A stretch of 64,000 nt of DNA from VBDM01 sp964430565 (GTDB lineage Bacteria; Pseudomonadota; Gammaproteobacteria; Burkholderiales; SG8-39). The DNA is taken from positions 6,603 through 70,602 of the forward strand of contig CAYSFD010000011.1 in assembly GCA_964430565.1 (NCBI GenBank), given 5' to 3'. The position numbers and the translations under genes are program-made. Positions 60,225 through 64,000 of this stretch are shown here, piece after piece; the first letter of the stretch is position 1, and each line of letters begins with the position of its first letter. A model generated the notes under the pieces. It did not search any database. It had not been told where the DNA came from and was given only the letters and a program-made list of their open reading frames with translations.

Positions 60225-60854
60225 CTAGTACGTCAATAACGGCGTCTTTCCAAAGTGCGTTGGCGTTACCAACTGCTTCAGCATGAAGTCAGCAACATCA
60301 GCGCGCGAGATTTTACCCGCTGTAACTCCGGACAGGTCATCAATAGCGCGGTACTTCCCAGTTCGAGGGCCATTCGTCAGGAACCCTGGACGAACAATCA
60401 GCCACTCGACGTCACTGGCTTTGATGATGGATTCCTGGCGATCTTTGTCCGCGTAGATGGTTCCAAGAAGAAGTGGCTTAAGCAGTCGATCGTAGAAAAA
60501 ACCACCGTGGCCTTCACTGTCTCCGGCTCCGATTCCGGTGACAGCGATCAACCTTTGGTGTGAACCCCGATCCATCGCGGCAAGTACGCACTCAATTCCA
60601 CGTGAGAATAGGTCAACCGGCTTTCTGGTCGGCGGGATACCAATGCATACGCAGATTGCGTCCCGTCCCGCGACGGCAGCGCTCGTTGATGCAGAGTCAA
60701 GAATATCGCCTCTTGCAATCTTCAATCGTGAATCGCGGATGCTCAGCTTCGAGGGATTTCTCAGTAAGACGGTGACTTCATGGCCTTCCTCAAGGGCAAT
60801 TCTTGTCAACTCAAGCCCTATTCCCTGAGAGGCTCCGATGACGGAAATCTTCAT
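60225..60854 (-). CDS. NAD(P)-binding SDR/NmrA-like protein
   Basis: A 209-residue protein with an N-terminal Rossmann motif VIGASQGIGLELTRIALEEGHEVTVLLR and NAD(P)-site continuation. ISDRAD-like IRP and DVADFMLKQL toward the end match the atypical SDR (NmrA/SDR_a5) group, which bind NAD(P) as sensors or reductases. GAGG precedes the ATG. Codon use is less GC-biased than in the core genes. It is the leftmost gene of the minus-strand cassette-like array. Confidence 0.82.
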   Translation of the reverse strand: MKISVIGASQGIGLELTRIALEEGHEVTVLLRNPSKLSIRDSRLKIARGDILDSASTSAAVAGRDAICVCIGIPPTRKPVDLFSRGIECVLAAMDRGSHQRLIAVTGIGAGDSEGHGGFFYDRLLKPLLLGTIYADKDRQESIIKASDVEWLIVRPGFLTNGPRTGKYRAIDDLSGVTAGKISRADVADFMLKQLVTPTHFGKTPLLTY

Positions 60855-60872
60855 ACTAACCTCGGTGTGATG

Positions 60873-60948
60873 GTCTAACGTGGAGCGCAGCGGCGCCGCG
60901 CGAGATGCCACCGCGAAGCGCGATGCTTCACGGCGTCCGCCTGGGGCG
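60873..60948 (-). other. Degenerate attC-like site
   Basis: Read on the minus strand, the sequence ends in GTTAGAC, which fits the attC core GTTRRRY, and carries GC-rich short dyads (GCGCGGCGCC) upstream. No clear RYYYAAC partner was found at the other end. It lies between two minus-strand genes, 19 bases before the SDR start, the position expected of a cassette boundary. Confidence 0.3.
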
Positions 60949-61212
60949 CAAGGTTTCAGGGCGCATGAATCTTCGCCACAAGGCCCACATTAACCGAAGC
61001 GCGCGTGCTGGCCAAGCAATGAAAACTGACAGTAAGGCCAGACTATCGTAGTAAAGGAGATCTTCGCTTCCGGGAACGTAGCAGTCGCCAGTCCGGGGGC
61101 AGCCGATTGAGAGTGCGTACCACCGAGCTACGCCAATCATCAATATTGGGACGAACGCAAGACCGATCCAAAGGAGCAGATGATCATTCAAGACTCCATG
61201 GTTGCTCGTCAT
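60928..61212 (-). CDS. Small membrane protein in cassette array
   Basis: A 94-residue protein with two hydrophobic segments (LLLWIGLAFVPILMIGVARWY and YYDSLALLSVFIAWPARALRL) and a basic C-terminus. No family recognised. Its start overlaps the stop of the preceding gene by 4 bases, so the two form one translation unit within one cassette. Confidence 0.55.
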   Translation of the reverse strand: MTSNHGVLNDHLLLWIGLAFVPILMIGVARWYALSIGCPRTGDCYVPGSEDLLYYDSLALLSVFIAWPARALRLMWALWRRFMRPETLRPRRTP

Positions 61213-61604
61213 TTTCTATTTGCCAAGGCCGCCCCAACCGTAATACTCATTGCGGGAATCACAAGATACCTCAATCCTATCTGTGCAAAGTAATCCGAGA
61301 CTGACATTCCTGACATCGGAATCAAAATGAACAGATCTAAAACAATGTTTATACAAAACCATGCTAGTCCGACAATTACGCCTTCTCTAAGATAATTTGC
61401 GTTGATTGTTTTGAAATAGGAAACCAAAAGAAACGCCGCAGAGACCGAGCCGACTACAATCATGATGGATTTGAATAAGAATACATCGACAGTTAGTTTT
61501 CCTTCTCTCGTGTAGAAAAACAAAGACGCCACAAAAGGTATTAGCCAAGCCAAAAAACCGTACAGGATGTTCTTGAGATATTGTTTCCCAAAAGTCGCGT
61601 TCAT
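61209..61604 (-). CDS. Membrane protein in cassette array
   Basis: ATG 61604 follows a very strong GGAGGAGGA ribosome-binding site and lies 22 bases after an attC-like site. The 131-residue product has four hydrophobic segments (LYGFLAWLIPFVASLFFY; SIMIVVGSVSAAFLLV; GVIVGLAWFCINIVLDL; YLVIPAMSITVGAALA). No family recognised. GC content is much lower than that of the surrounding chromosome. Confidence 0.7.
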   Translation of the reverse strand: MNATFGKQYLKNILYGFLAWLIPFVASLFFYTREGKLTVDVFLFKSIMIVVGSVSAAFLLVSYFKTINANYLREGVIVGLAWFCINIVLDLFILIPMSGMSVSDYFAQIGLRYLVIPAMSITVGAALANRK

Positions 61605-61625
61605 TCCTCCTCCTTTGCCTTTCGA

Positions 61626-61689
61626 GCCCAACGTTTGGGCTCAGGTCGCGGTCCGTCAGGGCCGTCGCACCTGCAGCGCATTGTTAGCC
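61626..61689 (-). other. attC recombination site (site A)
   Basis: On the minus strand, GGCTAAC starts the site and GTTGGGC ends it, matching RYYYAAC (one mismatch) and GTTRRRY. Between them, GCGCTGCAGG and CCTGAGCCC form the outer arms, with an inner dyad (GGCCCTGACGGACC). The internal sequence is shared with site C at 63176. Position fits: it follows the stop of one small gene and directly precedes the leader and ribosome-binding site of the next. Confidence 0.7.
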
Positions 61690-61710
61690 CCTTCAAGATC
61701 AGAGGCAAAG

Positions 61711-62295
61711 TTAGTGAACTGGCGCTTCATCACCTCGACTTTCAACGCGCGAGAACCTATACCAACGCGTGCCAGATCCAGCGATTGGAATGATCAAAAT
61801 CAATCCGAAAGAGCTGTACTCCTCCTTTTCTATCAGATAGCCGTCAGTTTTGGCAAAAGACCGGATGTAGTTGGCGTACCCCATTGAACCAGATGTGCCG
61901 GAACTGATTGATCCCGTTATTCTTATCCATCCATCTTGGCAGGAAAAATCACCGCTTTCCTTTTTCAGTATGCGCCTTCCTTCTATAGTGCCGCTGTCAG
62001 ACATAGCCACAATCTCTAATTGATTCGCCTCTTCTTGCCGTATCAAGATTTGGCGTATCTCCATCCATTTTCCCGGTGGCACGGAGTATTTTTCGTATTC
62101 CCCGAAGAACCAATGAGACTGCAAATAGACATGTGACTTCCTATTTATTGATTCCCCTAAATGCATGTAGTTGCCAGATATGTCGGGACACTTTTCGCCT
62201 TCTACTGACGCAGGCAGTTTCCAGTTCTCCGGGATTGTCTGGTGAGAAGCGCAGGACGCCGTCATTACAATCACCGCCGTGTACAAGCGCTTCAT
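61711..62295 (-). CDS. Hypothetical lipoprotein in cassette array
   Basis: A 194-residue protein with a lipoprotein signal (MTASC, Cys15) and a mature domain rich in polar and aromatic residues (GNYMHLGES, SHWFFGEYEKYSVPPGKWMEI) and a late hydrophobic LILIIPIAGSG strand. No recognised family. Low-GC codon use. Its stop lies 21 bases before attC site A, as in a gene cassette. Confidence 0.65.
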   Translation of the reverse strand: MKRLYTAVIVMTASCASHQTIPENWKLPASVEGEKCPDISGNYMHLGESINRKSHVYLQSHWFFGEYEKYSVPPGKWMEIRQILIRQEEANQLEIVAMSDSGTIEGRRILKKESGDFSCQDGWIRITGSISSGTSGSMGYANYIRSFAKTDGYLIEKEEYSSFGLILIIPIAGSGTRWYRFSRVESRGDEAPVH

Positions 62296-62402
62296 ATGGG
62301 GATCACCAAGCTGAGTCCTTGTGTCGGTATCTGCTGGAAGGGGCTAAACGTCGGCGCTCGACTGCGACGACGGCGCGCGTGCGCGCTGGAGGTGGGCGTG
62401 GC

Positions 62403-62471
62403 CTATCGTGCCGCGAGAGGACCGCAGAAGCCAAGACATACCGCGAATAAAGTGACAAGACCCCTTTTCAT
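62403..62471 (-). pseudogene. Signal-peptide-only ORF, probable gene remnant
   Basis: ATG 62471 with CTAGGAGAACAAC upstream encodes only 22 residues that read as a signal peptide (LVTLFAVCLGFCGPLAA) and then stop. An excellent ribosome-binding site and a secretory leader without a mature part suggest a truncated cassette gene, or a leader peptide. The next 100 bases downstream on this strand show no continuation in any frame. Confidence 0.4.
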
Positions 62472-62577
62472 GTTGTTCTCCTAGAAGGCACACAGATTGT
62501 CGATGAGGAGCGATCACGTACCCTCACAACGGCTGCGGTTTGAGCCCTCGACAGCGCTTCCATGACGTCCTCACAAT

Positions 62578-62607
62578 GAGGGGCGCGCCGCTTGCGGCGC
62601 GTCCCTC
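62578..62607. terminator. GC-rich hairpin downstream of TspO
   Basis: GAGGGGCGCGCCGC, TT, GCGGCGCGTCCCTC: a 14-bp stem with one mismatch, 57 bases past the TspO stop on the minus strand. No T-run follows. It may be a factor-assisted terminator or the inner stem of a worn attC site, because GCTTAAC (RYYYAAC-like) lies between it and the gene. Confidence 0.45.
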
Positions 62608-62663
62608 TCGAATGTCTTGGGTGGGGAGTCCATATACGAGGGTTAAGCCGCACTGGTGATGGT

Positions 62664-63158
62664 TCACAGTAGCGTGGGGTTGAGCGTCCATGTGGAGAAC
62701 GTCAGTGCAGAGGCGAAAGTTACCCAGACCAAGTATGGAAGCAGCAACGCTGCAGCAAGAGCGCTAAGCCGCCAGAACGAAGCGACCGTGGCGACGATGA
62801 GGCACCACAGAAGCAGGATCTCTGCGAACGCGAGCGCACCTTGGTGCCAAACGAAGAACAGCCAGGTCCAGAGTGCGTTGGCAGCGAGTTGGATGACGAA
62901 CAGGGCAAGGGCAGTGCGACCTCCCTTGAACCCGTGCTTTCGCCAAACGATCCATGCGGCCACGCCCATGAGGAGATAGAGAACCGTCCAAGCAGGCGCG
63001 AACAACCAGCCAGGTGGTGCCCAACTCGGACGCGAGAGCTGGCTGTAGAACGCACCGGCGTCGGCCGAGGCAACTGCACCGACGGCAGCGGCGGCAAAGG
63101 TAAGCAGGAGCCAGCCGAGAAGACCGAGCGCTTGACGCGAGATTGAGGCGGGTGGCAT
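62664..63158 (-). CDS. tspO: TspO/MBR-family membrane protein
   Basis: TspO proteins bind tetrapyrroles and cholesterol-like ligands in a five-helix membrane bundle. The 164-residue product (ATG 63158; GTG 63170 would add 4 residues) shows LSRPSWAPPGWLFAPAWTVLYLLMGVAAWIVW, the family hallmark, plus LFVIQLAANALWTWLFF and LLPYLVWVTFASALTF. It lies directly after attC-like site C. A TspO gene inside a cassette-like array is unusual. Confidence 0.92.
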   Translation of the reverse strand: MPPASISRQALGLLGWLLLTFAAAAVGAVASADAGAFYSQLSRPSWAPPGWLFAPAWTVLYLLMGVAAWIVWRKHGFKGGRTALALFVIQLAANALWTWLFFVWHQGALAFAEILLLWCLIVATVASFWRLSALAAALLLPYLVWVTFASALTFSTWTLNPTLL

Positions 63159-63175
63159 GGGCGGTTGCACGTGCG

Positions 63176-63230
63176 GCCTAGAGCTCAGGCGCGGTCCGTC
63201 AGGGACGTCGCCTGCAGCGAATTGTTAGGC
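63176..63230 (-). other. attC recombination site (site C), damaged at one end
   Basis: On the minus strand the site begins GCCTAAC (perfect RYYYAAC), 3 bases after the stop of the upstream gene. It continues AATTCGCTGCAGGCG with an inner dyad GTCC-CTGAC-GGAC, and reaches TGAGCTC. Aligned to site A, the stretch containing the expected GTTRRRY is missing; only TAGGC remains. So the boundary to the TspO cassette appears deleted. Confidence 0.65.
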
Positions 63231-63233
63231 ATT

Positions 63234-63608
63234 TTACTGCCCACCGATGCCTTGGCATTTCCGAACGACCGCATCAAGCCGCATATTGCGGCTCTTCGTT
63301 TGGAATGCGCTATGGAATTGAGTTTCTGAGCCAGCGGACAACACTCTAACCTCTGCGCACATCGTGTGCCATGCGTGATAACACGAAGTGGGAGCAAGGG
63401 TGTTGGGCAATTCGACCGAGACATAGTGAAGCGTTTCGATGACGCTCAACGATACTGGAACCGTATAGGTAGGAACTACGGCTGTCCTCCAGCCATCTTG
63501 AATACACTCCGCCACAACCTCTGCGGCAGAGGCGCTCTCGTACCTTGTAAGAGTTGTACAGCCCGCAACAGAAAGCGATAGCACTATGATAAGAATTCTT
63601 AGCGTCAC
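63234..63608 (-). CDS. Small lipoprotein in cassette array
   Basis: From GTG 63608 (63614 is also possible) the 124-residue protein has a lipoprotein signal with LSVAGC and a polar mature part with several cysteines (AECIQDGW, PTSCYHAWHTMC, VVRKCQG). I do not know the family. GAGGGG precedes the start. The leader after the attC end is only ~19 bases, and the stop lies 3 bases before the next attC, the compact geometry of gene cassettes. Confidence 0.65.
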   Translation of the reverse strand: MTLRILIIVLSLSVAGCTTLTRYESASAAEVVAECIQDGWRTAVVPTYTVPVSLSVIETLHYVSVELPNTLAPTSCYHAWHTMCAEVRVLSAGSETQFHSAFQTKSRNMRLDAVVRKCQGIGGQ

Positions 63609-63626
63609 ACACACCCCTCGCGAAAT

Positions 63627-63866
63627 GCCTAACGAGGCTGTAGAAAAGTCCCCGACTCAAAACTCGCTCGGATTTTCGGAGTCCATTCATCCCTCCGAGG
63701 AGCACGATCGTCGAATACAGCGCGTTCTGAGAGGTCGTTTTTCGTACATCGTAACTCTGATTTTTCATTAGGGGTTCTTCTACAGCCCCAACGTCCGCGA
63801 TGAGCCGCCGGACAACAGTAAGCGAAGCGCCGCTGTTGGACGGTCGGCTCGATCGCGTGGTTGGGC
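63627..63866 (-). other. attC recombination site (site D), interrupted by an insertion
   Basis: If 63634-63789 and one copy of AAC are removed, the remaining sequence is a complete attC. On the minus strand it runs GCCCAAC (63860-63866), then arms CGATCGAGCCG and CCAACAG, loop, CTGTTG and CGGCTCATCG, then GTTAGGC (63627-63633). Both core motifs match the consensus, and the long arms pair with the expected bulged bases. Confidence 0.6.
63634..63789 (-). mobile_element. 156-bp MITE-like insertion with terminal inverted repeats
   Basis: The ends GAGGCTGTAGAAAAGTCCCC and (reverse complement) GGGGCTGTAGAAGAACCCC match at about 15 of 19-20 positions. AAC flanks both sides as a putative 3-bp target duplication. 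On the minus strand one end encodes a short ORF beginning at 63768 (YDVRKTTSQNALYSTIVLL) that resembles the start of an IS transposase and is then cut short. It therefore looks like an internally deleted insertion sequence. Confidence 0.6.
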
Positions 63867-63923
63867 GTCATATCAACTCCACTCACCAATCTCGCTTCTG
63901 TGGAGAAATGCGTACTTTGTTGC

Positions 63924-64000
63924 TCAGCGCCTGTCCTCCGCTTCCGGGGCGGAGCGGCGGGATGCGACCAGGCTTGCCGCCACCGACACCAACAGGATCA
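63924..64000 (-). CDS. C-terminal end of a membrane protein (cut by window)
   Basis: On the minus strand the last 24 codons of an ORF enter from the right edge: a hydrophobic ILLVSVAASLVASRR, then a short charged tail and TGA. The pattern resembles the last helix of TerC-type integral membrane proteins, but this is too short to be sure. It is followed by attC site D and may be the next cassette or the chromosomal flank. Confidence 0.4.
   Translation of the reverse strand, partial: ILLVSVAASLVASRRSAPEAEDRR

Noticed and set aside
60560..60828. Plus-strand frames opposite the SDR gene
   Set aside because: The minus-strand Rossmann motif and ribosome-binding site identify the real gene; the plus-strand frames have neither.
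63346..63768. A 140-codon minus-strand frame
   Set aside because: It joins the MITE's transposase fragment to an out-of-frame reading of the small lipoprotein gene, so it is chimeric and not a gene.

Overview
The window looks like a chromosomal segment of a high-GC Proteobacterium, most likely a betaproteobacterium. The basis is the order of the spc and alpha ribosomal operons, a Bug/TctC-type binding protein, the DUF3301-Fpr-DUF6279 neighbourhood, GroEL with a Gly-Met tail and heavy GC3 bias in almost every gene. No tRNA, rRNA or CRISPR array was seen.

Layout. 1-8015: end of the spc operon (rplE to secY, rpmJ), then the alpha operon (rpsM, rpsK, rpsD, rpoA, rplQ). infA is absent between secY and rpmJ, and L15 carries a long basic tail. 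8041-11332 (minus strand): glycerate kinase, an arylformamidase-like hydrolase and a gentisate-type dioxygenase. 11813-14181: an HTH-methyltransferase fusion translationally coupled to a MetF-like protein, behind a 480-base leader with two matching palindromes. 14287-18041: a Phd/RelE toxin-antitoxin pair with a perfect operator, a membrane-anchored Mrr-like protein, and DUF1223 and DUF3179 proteins.

18045-30007 (minus strand) is the most striking block. It runs TRAP transporter (P, Q, M), IorA, IorB, a second IorA, a soluble reductive-dehalogenase-like corrinoid protein, and a Bug-type binding protein. A divergent LysR gene lies at 30115. The inferred logic is uptake of an aromatic or 2-oxo acid, ferredoxin-linked oxidation of an arylpyruvate, and use of the low-potential electrons by a B12/Fe-S reductase.

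31076-44449: a DapA-like aldolase, a DUF2652 protein with foreign codon use, a VapBC-type pair, a three-gene lipid-modification operon (CFA-synthase-like methyltransferase, FAD oxidoreductase, acyltransferase), an ankyrin lipoprotein, MFS, ICL-like and MaoC genes, an XRE-like regulator with palindromic promoter DNA, and groESL. 44457-60017: a decayed toxin-antitoxin locus, envelope and redox genes (Fpr, lipoproteins, TlpA), hydrolases, a molybdopterin oxidoreductase, PncA, permeases and methyltransferases.

From about 60130 to the right edge GC drops, and small minus-strand genes are separated by attC-like sites with a conserved sequence. I read this as a run of integron gene cassettes whose integrase is not in the window. 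One attC core site appears to be split by a 156-bp miniature insertion element flanked by a 3-bp target duplication. Short hairpin repeats recur between genes at 23244, 28914, 39232, 47074 and 59406, several of them inside operons.
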